Assembly: GCA_019310535.1 (NCBI GenBank)
Contig: JAFDED010000003.1
Location: forward strand, 1-64,000
Reading direction: 5' to 3'
From: Deltaproteobacteria bacterium
Lineage (GTDB): Bacteria; Desulfobacterota; JAFDED01
Length of the DNA stretch: 64,000 nt
The notes under the pieces were generated by a model, which was given only the letters and a program-made list of their open reading frames with translations, was not told the DNA's origin and did not search any database. Made by a program: the position numbers and the translations under genes. This document shows positions 8,326 to 17,197 of the stretch, in pieces (position 1 is the stretch's first letter; every line of letters starts with the position of its first letter).

Positions 8326-9738
8326 CTATTTTTCATTCCAATTGGAATGAAAAACCCCTTCCCTATCCACTCTCTCGTAAGTATGGGCACCGAAAAAGTC
8401 CCTTTGGGCCTGGGTGAGATTCTGAGGAAGTCGATCCTTCCGATAGCTGTCGAAATAGCCCAGGGAAGCACTGAAAGCAAGACAGGGGATGCCGAGGCCG
8501 TTTGCCGTCTGAATGACCATTCTCCAGCGATCCTGGGCTTTCGATAACCATGCAATAAATTCGGGATAAAGTAGCAGGTTGGGCAGATCCGAATGATGGA
8601 GATAGGCCTCTTTGATCCTGTCCAAAAATTGGGCCCGAATGATGCAGCCGCCTTTCCAGATGCGGCTTATCTCAGCCAGATTGAGGTTCCAAAGATATTC
8701 CTCTGAAGCTGCTTTCATCATGGCCGTCCCCTGGGCGTAACTGCAGATCTTACTGGCGTAAAGGGCATCGTGAACTGCATCTATCAATTCCTGCTTCTTT
8801 CCCTCGAATCTGGTTTGAGGACCGCCGATGATTCCACTGGCTTCCATTCGTTCCGGTTTATACGCCGAAAGTATCCGGGCCTCCACAGCCGCATTGATGG
8901 TCGGAATGGGAACCCCCAGATCAAAGGCGATCTGAGAGGCCCATTTTCCCGTTCCTTTCTGGCCTGCTTTATCAAGGATCATGTCTACTAAAGGTTTTCC
9001 GGTCTCACTGTCGGTTTTGGTAAAGACTTTCGCGGTAATCTCGATGAGAAATGAATTGAGCACTCCTTCATTCCAGCGGGCAAAGATGTCGGCCAACTCG
9101 GCGGCCTCCAGTCCCAGCGCGTTTTTCAGGATATCGTAAGCCTCTGCGATGAGCTGCATGTCGCCGTACTCTATACCGTTGTGCACCATCTTGACGAAAT
9201 GTCCGGCCCCTGACGGACCGATGTAAGTACAGCAAGGGCCGTCGTCCACCTGCGCAGCGATCTTGGTCAGAATGGGTTCCAGACGCTCGTAGGCTTCTTT
9301 TGGCCCCCCCGGCATGATGCTGGGCCCCTTCAAGGCTCCTTCCTCCCCACCGCTGATCCCTGTCCCCATATAATGGATTCCCTCGGTGCGCAGGAATGTA
9401 AATCGTCGGTCTGTGTCCTTGAAAAATGAATTGCCCCCGTCGATCAGGATGTCGCCTTCGGACAAGTATGGTTTGATCTGATCAATCAACTCGTCCACTG
9501 CCGGGCCCGCTTTCACCATTAAAATAATCCGCCTGGGGGGTTCCAGGGAATCGATCAACTCTTTGATAGAGTATGTGCCCAGGATGTTTTTGCCCGAGCC
9601 CCTGCTTTCAACCAGTTTTTTGACCTTGTCTGTGGTTCTATTGTAAACTGCAATAGAGAACCCTTTGCTTTCGATGTTCAGGGCGAGATTCTCGCCCATT
9701 ACGGCCAAACCCACCAACCCTATTTCCTGCTTTGCCAT
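8326..9738 (-). CDS. gnd: 6-phosphogluconate dehydrogenase (decarboxylating)
   Basis: A complete 470-residue Gnd of the long, dimeric type: NADP-dependent oxidation and decarboxylation of 6-phosphogluconate to ribulose 5-phosphate in the oxidative pentose phosphate pathway. The Rossmann motif GLAVMGENLALN is at the N-terminus; the substrate signature GISGGEEGALKGPSIMPGG lies near residue 128, and KMVHNGIEYGDMQLI near 184 carries the catalytic Lys. The C-terminal tail ends in a stretch encoded by a perfect 26-base palindrome (8329-8354). No zwf or pgl is adjacent. An A/T-rich gap with a sequence similar to a ribosome site precedes the ATG. Confidence 0.95.
   Translation of the reverse strand: MAKQEIGLVGLAVMGENLALNIESKGFSIAVYNRTTDKVKKLVESRGSGKNILGTYSIKELIDSLEPPRRIILMVKAGPAVDELIDQIKPYLSEGDILIDGGNSFFKDTDRRFTFLRTEGIHYMGTGISGGEEGALKGPSIMPGGPKEAYERLEPILTKIAAQVDDGPCCTYIGPSGAGHFVKMVHNGIEYGDMQLIAEAYDILKNALGLEAAELADIFARWNEGVLNSFLIEITAKVFTKTDSETGKPLVDMILDKAGQKGTGKWASQIAFDLGVPIPTINAAVEARILSAYKPERMEASGIIGGPQTRFEGKKQELIDAVHDALYASKICSYAQGTAMMKAASEEYLWNLNLAEISRIWKGGCIIRAQFLDRIKEAYLHHSDLPNLLLYPEFIAWLSKAQDRWRMVIQTANGLGIPCLAFSASLGYFDSYRKDRLPQNLTQAQRDFFGAHTYERVDREGVFHSNWNEK
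8329..8354. repeat. perfect 26-base palindrome at the gnd 3' end
   Basis: TTTTTCATTCC is followed by its exact complement GGAATGAAAAA around a central AATT. It covers the last codons of gnd. The T runs are at the 5' side on both strands, so it is not a standard intrinsic terminator; a transcript-end stabiliser or an element footprint is possible. Confidence 0.6.
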
Positions 9739-9855
9739 ATCAATTTCCTCACTAATAAACTTCTTCTTTTCTGTTTACCGCGAAGGTCGCAGAGAAAGAA
9801 ATAAATGTCGTTAATTTCACACTATCTCTGCGCTTTCTGTGCATTCTGGCTTGAA

Positions 9856-10818
9856 CTAAAAAGGATTGGCCTGCGCCAGCGGTTTCTCTCCGCTCAGCAC
9901 GGCCGCAAGATTTTTGACGGCCATGGTTGCCTGCCGTACTACGCTCTCATATGTTCTTGAACCGATGTGGGGAGTCAAAATCACATTCTCCAGGGCGCAT
10001 GTGATCAATGGGTCATCGGGTCCGGGTGGTTCATGCTCCAGAACATCGCCGGCGTAACCAGCAATTCTCCCGTGTTTCAATGCGTTCACCAGGTCGGCGG
10101 TGTTCACCAGGGCACCGCGGGCGCAGTTGATGAGATAAGCCGCCGGCTTCATCATGTGTAATCTATCCCGATTGATGAACCATCGGTTCTCAGGGGTAAG
10201 GTTCATGTGCAGGGTGACAAAGTCAGCTTTCCGGAGGAGTTCGTCGGCCATCAGGCATCTGCCCACGGAATACCGGCGACAGAAGGGGTCATCCCAGGCG
10301 GGGTCGCATCCCAGAACCTCCATCTCAAAGGCCAGCGCCCGTTTCGCCACCTGTTTGCCGATCCGGCCCATTCCCATAATCCCGATGGTCTTGCCCCACA
10401 ATTCATGACCTGTGATCCGTTTCCACTCCCCTTTTTTCACCAGGGTGTTTTCCTGGGGGATGTTTCTGGCAAGGCAGATCATGAGACCGAAGACATACTC
10501 GGCGACCGTGACCTCATTGACCCCCGGCGTATAAGCAACGGGCACATTCAATTCCGTGGCCGCCGCAAGATCGATGCGATCCACGCCGATTCCGTATTTG
10601 CTGATGACTTTCAGGCGCGGCAGCGCTTCCCGGATCACCGCCCTGGTGATGGCGTCATCTCCGCAAATCATTCCGTCCACCTCGCCCACCAAGTCGAGCA
10701 TCCGCTCTTCCCGCAGGGGGCCCCTTGCAGTGACGATCTCATAACCCTGATTCTTGATAAGATCGTGATGCGCCCCGGGGGTATCCATGAAAGATGTGGT
10801 GGTAATCAGTATCCTCAT
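9856..10818 (-). CDS. D-isomer-specific 2-hydroxyacid dehydrogenase
   Basis: A 320-residue NAD-dependent D-2-hydroxyacid dehydrogenase related to the D-3-phosphoglycerate dehydrogenase group but without a C-terminal ACT domain. The nucleotide-binding motif GKTIGIMGMGRIGKQV lies near residue 142; the catalytic set is visible as Arg in CARGALVN, Glu in EHEPPGPDDPL and His in TPHIGSRTYES. ATG 10818 follows GGAGGAG; twelve upstream codons in frame are not part of the family. The SDR gene starts upstream on the same strand with a gap of 16 bases, so they are probably co-transcribed. The substrate could be phosphoglycerate, a sugar acid or a sulfo- or hydroxy acid. Confidence 0.88.
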   Translation of the reverse strand: MRILITTTSFMDTPGAHHDLIKNQGYEIVTARGPLREERMLDLVGEVDGMICGDDAITRAVIREALPRLKVISKYGIGVDRIDLAAATELNVPVAYTPGVNEVTVAEYVFGLMICLARNIPQENTLVKKGEWKRITGHELWGKTIGIMGMGRIGKQVAKRALAFEMEVLGCDPAWDDPFCRRYSVGRCLMADELLRKADFVTLHMNLTPENRWFINRDRLHMMKPAAYLINCARGALVNTADLVNALKHGRIAGYAGDVLEHEPPGPDDPLITCALENVILTPHIGSRTYESVVRQATMAVKNLAAVLSGEKPLAQANPF

Positions 10819-10834
10819 CTTCTCCTCCGTGCAC

Positions 10835-11632
10835 CTATATGGACGTAACGGCAAAACCGCCGTCCACCACCAGGTTCGCTCCTGTGATAAAGCTTCCGGC
10901 TTTATCCGAAGCGAGAAGAAGCGTGGGGCCTACCAGCTCATCGGGATTTCCAAATCGTCCCATGGGCGTGTGCCCCAGGATCGCGTCAATCCTTGACTTA
11001 TCCAGAATTTTCCGGTTCTGCTCAGCGGGAAGAAACCCCGGGCAGAGGGCGTTAACCCTGATTCCATAGCCAGCCCATTCCCGCGCTAGGTTTTGGGTAA
11101 GACTCCACAACGCCGCCTTGCTGAGGCTGTACGTAAAAACCCGGCTTAGCGGGCGAATGGACGACATGGAACTCATATTGATAATGCATCCGCTCTGTCC
11201 GTTATCAATCCAGTGCTTACCGATGATCTGGCAGGCCAGGTGGACCGATTTCAGGTTGATATCCAGAATGCTCGCAAACTCTTCTTCTGTAATCTCAAGG
11301 TATGGAGTCGATGAGTTTATGCCCGCCCCGTTGATCCAGATATTGATGCGCCCGAACCATCCTGTAACCACTGGAATGATAGCGGCCACTTGATCTTTTT
11401 TGGTCGCGTCGGCCTTGAAAAAACGCTTATTTTCAGGGGCGCCGCCCCATTGCTGGAATTGCGCCTTTGCCTTTTCCTGGTTTCGTCCCACCAGAACTAT
11501 CTTGCAGCCCGCCTGCCAGAGTCCCCGGGCCATGGCGCCGCAAAGCACGCCTGTGCCCCCTACGACAACGGCCACCTTGCCCTCAAAACCGAATACATCC
11601 CACAAAAATTTTCCCGAATCGAGGTCCTGCAC
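10835..11632 (-). CDS. short-chain dehydrogenase/reductase, possible sugar-acid oxidoreductase
   Basis: A 265-residue classical SDR. NAD(P) site VVGGTGVLCGAMARGL near residue 22, NGAGIN near 105, the catalytic Ser in INMSSMSS and Tyr-X3-Lys in YSLSKAAL. The N-terminal extension and the GVLCGAMA variant of the glycine motif are those of SDRs annotated as D-mannonate or fructuronate oxidoreductase-like, but that assignment is only a resemblance. It is the first gene of a pair with the 2-hydroxyacid dehydrogenase. Confidence 0.82.
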   Translation of the reverse strand: MQDLDSGKFLWDVFGFEGKVAVVVGGTGVLCGAMARGLWQAGCKIVLVGRNQEKAKAQFQQWGGAPENKRFFKADATKKDQVAAIIPVVTGWFGRINIWINGAGINSSTPYLEITEEEFASILDINLKSVHLACQIIGKHWIDNGQSGCIINMSSMSSIRPLSRVFTYSLSKAALWSLTQNLAREWAGYGIRVNALCPGFLPAEQNRKILDKSRIDAILGHTPMGRFGNPDELVGPTLLLASDKAGSFITGANLVVDGGFAVTSI

Positions 11633-11853
11633 TGTAACCTCCCGTCATGTCCATATGTAATTTTTCAAGCACCACCGGCTTATATTTATACATTGAAAAT
11701 CCTTGCCCTGTTCTCATACATCAAGGGTTTTTACCATTCGTATGCCCCCTCATATGAAATTCTCCATTTGAAACGAGTTTCCCTGCAACCCTAAGGAATA
11801 CCTGTTCGATAAAAGCACCTTTTATAATGTACCGGCGACACTTTCTGCGCCTT

Positions 11854-12429
11854 TCACTCGTGTTGTTTCCCCCTGGGGGTGCAGATGATTTCCCGCACAG
11901 AGAGGTCGAACAGGGTGTTGGAATGGGCAGGGGACATGACCAGGGCCGTATCCAGCCCCTTTCCAGTGCCACCCATGGCCACTACCTCTTTGTCCGCAGG
12001 GATGGCACCGCTATCGGCGGCCATCATGGTGATTTCGAAGCAGACCTTCCACCCCTGACCGAATATCCTCAGCACTTCGGCCACCAGTAGAGCCGGGTAG
12101 AGTCCCTGGAACTTATTGTTGATGGCGCGTTCTATACCTGATAACACGTGGGTCTGAAACACAAGCCGCACCCCGGCCTCCTCCAGGCGGGTACGGTTGT
12201 CCCCAGTGATGCGGGGTCGGCCCGGCTCCCTCATCCCGTACATGGAAGATACCACCACCAGGCGCTCCGGCTGGATCAGCTCCATTGCCCGGACTGCCGT
12301 GCGCCCTGTTGATGATGAGAGTACCAGGTGATCAATCCCCAATTCGTCCGCTCGAAGACGGGCCAACTCCAGGGTCCGCTCCGTATTATTGGGACCCGAA
12401 GAATCGAAATACTCGATGGTTTTTTCCAT
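11854..12429 (-). CDS. stand-alone pyruvate kinase C-terminal-like domain protein
   Basis: A 191-residue cytosolic protein that matches the COG1751 group, a free-standing version of the alpha/beta domain that forms the allosteric C-terminus of pyruvate kinase. Visible: LVLSSSTGRTAVRAMELI near residue 35, like the domain's nucleotide or effector loop, and VVAMGGTGKGLDTALVMSPA near 150. It has no kinase barrel, so it cannot be pyruvate kinase itself; the activity of these proteins is not known to me. It lies between the SDR pair and the MmgE/PrpD gene on the same strand. Confidence 0.75.
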   Translation of the reverse strand: MEKTIEYFDSSGPNNTERTLELARLRADELGIDHLVLSSSTGRTAVRAMELIQPERLVVVSSMYGMREPGRPRITGDNRTRLEEAGVRLVFQTHVLSGIERAINNKFQGLYPALLVAEVLRIFGQGWKVCFEITMMAADSGAIPADKEVVAMGGTGKGLDTALVMSPAHSNTLFDLSVREIICTPRGKQHE

Positions 12430-12560
12430 TAATTTGTCTCCCCCATGTGGAGTGTTGGATATCCTTTAATCCACAACATTGCGGTTTTGCGCAATACATG
12501 ACTGAGAGTCGGGAACTGCGGCCAGCATGAATGCGGCGGGCACCGGCCACTGTATACGGT

Positions 12561-13940
12561 TTAGCGGTCCGACAGCAAAAGGGTGGCCAGGCTCCCGATG
12601 CGCTCCTTGTCCATCTCCCGGATTCTCTTTACGATTTCTTCCCTGCGACCGTCTCTGTAAACCGCGGCGGACAGAGAATGGAACTTCTCGATCATCTCGT
12701 CCCATGAAAGGGGATTCTCGGGGTCGCCCTTGGGGTATTCCACGAACGTTTCAAAGCGTTGGCCGCCGTGGGTGGATATGGCCACGCGCGCGGGCCACTT
12801 GCGGGGAAATTCCCTGTCCAGTTCCGGATCCTGTACGCACCTGACACGTTTCATGAGCTTCTTCAAGCTCTGTGAAGCCAGGCTTTCCGGGGAGTACTGA
12901 TCCAGGGATACCCTTCCATACAAGATGGCCGCGGCTGCACCGAAAGGCATGCTGAACTGGGCGTCCACTATTCCCGCGGGGTTCAGTTTTGCCTCCTTGG
13001 GCTCGGCCACCAGCCCATACCCCGCCTTCAGCACACCCACCTCCACCTGGTCCACATCATCAGGCTTGAGCTGCTGCTCACGCACGATCTTGAGGACACC
13101 GTCTATAGGCGATTGCATATAGCGACAGCAGGCATGGGGCTTGATGCTCGTTCGAAGAATCTCGAAGGAACAGCCCAGGTCCTCCAGAACCCTTTGGGGA
13201 TCCGGCGCTTCGGAGTATCCATGGAGGAATCCGTTTTTGCCCTCGATGATGGTATCGGGCCCGGTGAACCCTTCCCGGGCCAGGCCTGCGGCTATGATCC
13301 CTGCGTGGGCGGCCCATCCCGGGTTGAAACGCTTGGTCCACGCTCCCCGGGTCAAGTATTCCATGGAGCCGGCGCACTGGCTGCCCGCGATGCCCAGCGC
13401 GTGGGTAGTACGGCTGGCGTCAAGTCCCATGAGACGCGCCGCTGCGGCGGCGGCCCCGAAGGCGCCGCATGTCCCTGTGGGATGAAAGCCCCGTGCGTAC
13501 TGGTGTACCGGCATGGCCCCTTTCCCGATACGAACGACCACTTCGTAGCCTGCTACTACGGCTTCGCAAAAGCGTCTTGCGTCCAGCTCCAGTTTCTCGC
13601 ACAGCGCAAAAGCCACGGGAAAGATCACCACTCCCGGATGCAGGGATGCCTCGTTGTTTACGTCGTCCAATTCAAGCGCATGGGCAGAAATTCCGTTGGA
13701 CATCGCCGCATATTCGTGCGCCAGCCGCATCCGCGTGCCCACCACCACCGCCTCCTCCCGGCCCGCACCCAACTGGTGGACGAGCTTCATGACGGGCTGC
13801 GAAGAACCCTCAATGGAGCCCCTGGAGGCTACCGCCAAAAAGTCCAGGGCAAGGTATCGGACCCGGTCCACCACGTCAGCCTGTAGCCCATCGAAGGAAA
13901 CATTACTGGCAAACCGGCCAAGTTCTCGCGTGATTTCCAT
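12561..13940 (-). CDS. MmgE/PrpD family dehydratase-like protein
   Basis: A 459-residue member of the MmgE/PrpD family, iron-sulfur-independent dehydratases or isomerases such as 2-methylcitrate dehydratase, cis-aconitate decarboxylase and iminodisuccinate epimerase. Family landmarks: an all-helical first domain with ISAHALELDDVN and LHPGVVIFPVAFALCE near residues 80-110, GFHPTGTCGAFGAAAAAARL near 150, and KPHACCRYMQSPID near 265. Length is normal. No prpB or prpC is adjacent, so propionate catabolism is not supported; a role with the 2-hydroxyacid dehydrogenase and SDR downstream on the same strand is plausible. Confidence 0.88.
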   Translation of the reverse strand: MEITRELGRFASNVSFDGLQADVVDRVRYLALDFLAVASRGSIEGSSQPVMKLVHQLGAGREEAVVVGTRMRLAHEYAAMSNGISAHALELDDVNNEASLHPGVVIFPVAFALCEKLELDARRFCEAVVAGYEVVVRIGKGAMPVHQYARGFHPTGTCGAFGAAAAAARLMGLDASRTTHALGIAGSQCAGSMEYLTRGAWTKRFNPGWAAHAGIIAAGLAREGFTGPDTIIEGKNGFLHGYSEAPDPQRVLEDLGCSFEILRTSIKPHACCRYMQSPIDGVLKIVREQQLKPDDVDQVEVGVLKAGYGLVAEPKEAKLNPAGIVDAQFSMPFGAAAAILYGRVSLDQYSPESLASQSLKKLMKRVRCVQDPELDREFPRKWPARVAISTHGGQRFETFVEYPKGDPENPLSWDEMIEKFHSLSAAVYRDGRREEIVKRIREMDKERIGSLATLLLSDR

Positions 13941-14345
13941 AATTTTTCCTCCGCATCCTCAATCCACTCACTTCTTGATGGATTTTCTATGAACCTCCCC
14001 GCAGCAAGCTGCCGGGAATTCCAAGTTAATTATCTGACAGGTAACAGAATAAAAAGGAATAAGAAGATTTTGTTAATCTTTTTATCCCGCCAGAAACAAC
14101 ATAAGTATATAGATTTTATTATCCTTATACCATGGCCGAAGTCAAGAGAATTGTCCCTTAAATCTTCCCCCGGCCTGTAACATCCAAAAAAGCGAAAAGC
14201 TGCCGTGTCAAATGATGATGGAAATTCCGTTTCTTTTTTGGTATTTTATATAGAGAATAAACAAGCATCCAGGGCGATTCTCCATCAAAACATACTGGGC
14301 GTCCTTTTAGCCTCAATCCTGTTATAATACTATTGGGGATACAAG
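13941..14345. other. divergent intergenic region with an AT-rich hairpin
   Basis: No gene. A 13-14 base imperfect hairpin (GGAATAAGAAGATT at 14056-14069 with AATCTTTTTATCC at 14075-14087) lies mid-way. The right end carries the fmdB promoter. No promoter for the MmgE/PrpD gene stands out. Confidence 0.55.
14320..14328 (+). promoter_or_regulatory. extended -10 promoter of the FmdB gene
   Basis: TGTTATAAT is a perfect extended -10 element (TG-N-TATAAT), 18 bases before the ATG at 14346. No good -35 box is present, as usual for extended -10 promoters. The leader would be very short, about ten bases. Confidence 0.6.
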
Positions 14346-14678
14346 ATGCCGATTTACGAATATGAATGCAAATCATGCGGCAGGCGATTCAGCCGTCTTG
14401 TGATGAAAGTGGCCGAAGCCTCCGGGGTGAGGTGTAAAGGGTGCGGCTCCAGCGATCTCGGCCGCCTGATATCTCGCGTGGTAGTGATGCAAACCGAGAA
14501 GTCCCGACTGGAAAACCTGGATACCGGCAAATCTCAGGATGAAAACTACTACAGAGACAGCCGCAACATCGGCCTGTGGGCCAAAAAGCGCGCGCAGGAT
14601 CTGGGGGCTGACCTGGGGCCTCAGTTCGAAGAGACGCTGGAAAAGGCCAGGTCCGGCAAGATTCTCGATGAGTTGTGA
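14346..14678 (+). CDS. FmdB-type zinc ribbon protein
   Basis: A 110-residue protein with the FmdB/CxxC_CxxC_SSSS zinc ribbon at the N-terminus (MPIYEYECKSCGRRF, then CKGCGSSDL) and a C-terminal acidic, helical tail with GLWAKKRAQDLGADLG. Members are small putative regulatory or metallochaperone proteins; their mechanism is poorly known. It faces the his operon end to end, separated by the inverted-repeat element at 14792. Confidence 0.88.
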   Translation: MPIYEYECKSCGRRFSRLVMKVAEASGVRCKGCGSSDLGRLISRVVVMQTEKSRLENLDTGKSQDENYYRDSRNIGLWAKKRAQDLGADLGPQFEETLEKARSGKILDEL

Positions 14679-14774
14679 TCCTTCCCTCCTTTTAACCCGA
14701 TGTCCATAAGTAAAAAATTTACACCCTCTGGACAAACGGTGTTTCTATGATTATTATTTACTACAAAACTGATC

Positions 14775-14796
14775 AACAATTTTTATAAAAATTGTT
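14775..14796. repeat. perfect 22-base AT palindrome
   Basis: AACAATTTTTA and TAAAAATTGTT are exact complements with no loop. It abuts the left end of the MITE-like element. It could end the fmdB transcript, though it lacks a GC stem. Confidence 0.6.
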
Positions 14797-14920
14797 CCCG
14801 GCTGGAGTCGGCAGGGCCAGTTAAAAAATCCGGTGAAGGCCGGATGAGCGTCATTGGGACGCAAATGGGTGGGTGTCCGTCTTTACCGGGTAACGCCCTG
14901 CCGATTTCGGCCGGGAACAT
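14792..14920. mobile_element. MITE-like inverted-repeat element or structured RNA
   Basis: The ends carry imperfect terminal inverted repeats of about 25 bases (22 of 25 matching): GTTCCCGGC (14794-14802) with GCCGGGAAC (14910-14918) and CGGCAGGGC (14809-14817) with GCCCTGCCG (14895-14903). The interior folds into at least two hairpins (14829-14844 and 14848-14862). No open frame. It may be a non-autonomous element or a structured non-coding RNA; I do not recognise a named RNA family. A target duplication is not certain. Confidence 0.5.
14823..14845 (-). terminator. possible his operon terminator
   Basis: On the minus strand ATCCGG, a six-base loop, CCGGAT and six T make a compact intrinsic terminator 200 bases past the hisIE stop. 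It lies inside the inverted-repeat element, so its use by the his operon is an inference. Confidence 0.5.
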
Positions 14921-15044
14921 TGGGTGCGCCCTGAAAGGGGCGTTTCGGCATGTATCAATTATTCGGCGGTAACTTCAGGGCTGACTTCCATGGCGTGTTT
15001 GGGAAGGATGCAGGGGTGCGGAGAGTCCCAGAGCCTGCGAGTGC

Positions 15045-15659
15045 TTACTTTTTTCTTCTCGAAAGCTCAAGGGCCACCCGGTCCGGAGTTACGCCGAGGC
15101 CCGCCAGGAGAACCATTGTGTGGTAAAAAAGGTCCGCAACCTCCTGCACCAGGGCTTCCTGTTCTCCGCTTTTAGCCGCAAGCATAACTTCCAGGGCCTC
15201 CTCGCCCACACCTCGGGCCATACGATCCACTCCCCTGCGTATGAGGTCCGCGGTATAGGAAGCTTCCGGCATGGCATCTTTCCGGTCGGCAATCACGCGA
15301 GTCAATCCCCCCACGGCTTCCGGCAGACTTTGCCACCCTCGCCCCGGCTCCAGGTCGAAGCAAGACTCGTTTCCCGTGTGGCAGGTTGGTCCATGGGGTC
15401 TGGCCTTCGCCAGAAGGGTATCTCCATCGCAGTCAATGGCCAGGTCTATCAGTTCAAGGTAATTGCCGGAGGTCTCGCCCTTAGTCCACAGCTTCCGGCG
15501 GCTGCGGCTGAAGAACGTTACCATACGGGTCTCCCGGGTACGGTTCAGAGCTTCCCGGTTCATGTACCCCATCATCAGTACGCGTCCGGTATCGGCATCC
15601 TGGACGATGACCGGCACAAGCCCGTTCCCTTTTTCGAAATCAATGGCTCTATCGTTCAT
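15045..15659 (-). CDS. hisI: bifunctional phosphoribosyl-AMP cyclohydrolase / phosphoribosyl-ATP pyrophosphatase
   Basis: A 204-residue fusion carrying steps 2 and 3 of histidine synthesis. Residues 1-110 are the HisI cyclohydrolase: AIDCDGDTLLAKA and GPTCHTGNESCF contain the metal ligands Asp and Cys. Residues from about 118 on are the HisE pyrophosphatase, an all-alpha NTP-PPase helix bundle with GEEALEVMLAAKSG and EVADLFYHTMVLLA. Last gene of the his operon, 53 bases after hisF. Confidence 0.95.
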   Translation of the reverse strand: MNDRAIDFEKGNGLVPVIVQDADTGRVLMMGYMNREALNRTRETRMVTFFSRSRRKLWTKGETSGNYLELIDLAIDCDGDTLLAKARPHGPTCHTGNESCFDLEPGRGWQSLPEAVGGLTRVIADRKDAMPEASYTADLIRRGVDRMARGVGEEALEVMLAAKSGEQEALVQEVADLFYHTMVLLAGLGVTPDRVALELSRRKK

Positions 15660-15712
15660 TCAATCACTCCCGCGAAGAAAAGCAAAACACAGGGCAGCGG
15701 TCTGGAATGCCC

Positions 15713-16468
15713 TCACAGGCGCACGACGATCCCATGGGAGTGCAGGAACTCCTTGAGTTCACGGATGGAAATCTCCTCATAATGAAAGATGCTTGCTGCT
15801 AATATCGCATCTGCTTGGCCCAGTGTCAGCGCTTCGACGACTCCCGCGGGGCTGCCGGCGCCTCCTGAAGCTATCAGAGGGATTCCCAGCCCCGAAGATA
15901 TAGTCCGAAGCAGTTCCAAGTCATATCCTGCCTTGGTGCCGTCCCGATCCATGGAGGTCAACAGGATCTCACCCGCCCCCTGTTCCTCCGCTTGTCGGGA
16001 CCATTCCACCGCGTCGACTTCCGTTCTCTCCCGACCGCCCTTGACGTACACTTTCCAGGAATTTCCTTCGCGTTTTGCATCTATTGCCACCACTATGCAC
16101 TGAGAACCGAAGGCGTCAGCCCCCCGTCGGATAAGGGTCGGATCAGCCACTGCAGCGGTATTGATGGTGACCTTGTCCGCCCCGGCCTGCAGCATCATGC
16201 GCATGTCCTCCACGGAGCGGAGACCGCCGCCGACCGTGAAAGGGATTGAGACGCGCTCGGCCACCCGTTCAACCACGTGGGCCATGGTCTTGCGGTTGTC
16301 GCTGGTCGCGGTTATATCGAGAAACACAAGCTCATCCGCCTCCTCTTTAGAGTAACGTTCCCCCAGTTCGGCGGGGTCTCCGGCGTCGCGCAGATCAATG
16401 AACTGGACGCCTTTGACCACGCGTCCCTCTGCGACATCAAGGCATGGAATAATTCGCCGGGCCAGCAT
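15713..16468 (-). CDS. hisF: imidazole glycerol phosphate synthase, cyclase subunit
   Basis: A 251-residue (beta-alpha)8 barrel that closes the imidazole ring using ammonia delivered from HisH. Signatures: [16 protein letters not shown] with the catalytic Asp at the N-terminus, VGGGLRS near residue 80, VVAIDAKR with the second catalytic Asp near 127, and [15 protein letters not shown] near 170. Located directly after hisA. Confidence 0.96.
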   Translation of the reverse strand: MLARRIIPCLDVAEGRVVKGVQFIDLRDAGDPAELGERYSKEEADELVFLDITATSDNRKTMAHVVERVAERVSIPFTVGGGLRSVEDMRMMLQAGADKVTINTAAVADPTLIRRGADAFGSQCIVVAIDAKREGNSWKVYVKGGRERTEVDAVEWSRQAEEQGAGEILLTSMDRDGTKAGYDLELLRTISSGLGIPLIASGGAGSPAGVVEALTLGQADAILAASIFHYEEISIRELKEFLHSHGIVVRL

Positions 16469-16480
16469 TTTTATCCTTGA

Positions 16481-17197
16481 TTATCCTTTCCTGATAAGAT
16501 CCCGGAGATTGATCTTCCCCTCGTAAATGGCTCTGCCGATTATAACCCCGCTGACTCCCGTGGCGCGAATCTGCTCAATGTCCTCGATCCGGGAAATGCC
16601 GCCGGAAGCAATAATCTCCAACCCGGTAAAACGCGCGGTGATATCCTCGTAAACCAGGAAGTCGGGAGAACCCAGAGTCCCATCTTTCTCCACGTCCGTG
16701 TAAATCACCGTCTTCACACCCAAACGCTCCAGGGTCTCGAGAAACATGAACGCATCCATCCCCATGTCCCTCAGCCATCCTCTGGTCTGGATCCTGCCGC
16801 CTCTTGCGTCCACTCCCACCGCCAGTTGATCAGGACCGAACCTATCAATCCACTGGCCCAGCCGCGGGGGATCCTCCGCCGCCACGCTCCCGATTACCAC
16901 GCGGTCTATTCCAATGTCCAGCGCACGCTGGATGTCCCGGTCGGTCCGAAACCCGCCTCCCACCTCCAGGCGAATATCCACGGTTTTCCGAATCTTCCGG
17001 ATTGTGGGAAAGTTCCTTGGAACTCCTTTCAGGGCTCCCTCAAGGTCCACCAGATGGATCAACTGAACCCCTTGTTCCTTGAACAGTTCGGCCATCTCAG
17101 GGGGGGTCTGGGGGTAAACTGTAACCCTCTTGTAATCTCCCTGAAACAAGCGCACACATTGCCCCTTCAAGATATCTATGGCTGGAATTACAAGCAT
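16481..17197 (-). CDS. hisA: ProFAR isomerase
   Basis: A 238-residue phosphosugar isomerase (Amadori step of histidine synthesis), a HisF-like barrel. Asp in [15 protein letters not shown] (residue about 8) and a second Asp in [15 protein letters not shown] (about 127) act as base and acid; GGGFRTDRD and [12 protein letters not shown] are phosphate loops. Its start lies inside the end of hisH with a ten-base overlap, typical of coupled translation. Confidence 0.95.
   Translation of the reverse strand: MLVIPAIDILKGQCVRLFQGDYKRVTVYPQTPPEMAELFKEQGVQLIHLVDLEGALKGVPRNFPTIRKIRKTVDIRLEVGGGFRTDRDIQRALDIGIDRVVIGSVAAEDPPRLGQWIDRFGPDQLAVGVDARGGRIQTRGWLRDMGMDAFMFLETLERLGVKTVIYTDVEKDGTLGSPDFLVYEDITARFTGLEIIASGGISRIEDIEQIRATGVSGVIIGRAIYEGKINLRDLIRKG

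Larger units (their letters stand above)
14679..15044. other. convergent intergenic region holding a structured element
   Basis: No protein gene. It holds a 22-base AT palindrome, a 127-base element with imperfect terminal inverted repeats and internal hairpins, a putative his-operon terminator, and a GAAA-loop hairpin near 14925-14945. Described separately. Confidence 0.7.

Noticed and set aside
13113-13886. 257-codon frame opposite the MmgE/PrpD gene
   Set aside because: No ribosome site, no recognisable motif; shadow of the GC-rich coding strand.
14855-14868. GGGACGCAAA match to the c-di-GMP-I riboswitch core
   Set aside because: The tetraloop-receptor parts and second paired stem of that riboswitch are missing, and no gene follows on the plus strand. 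The GGGACGC is explained by the local hairpin.
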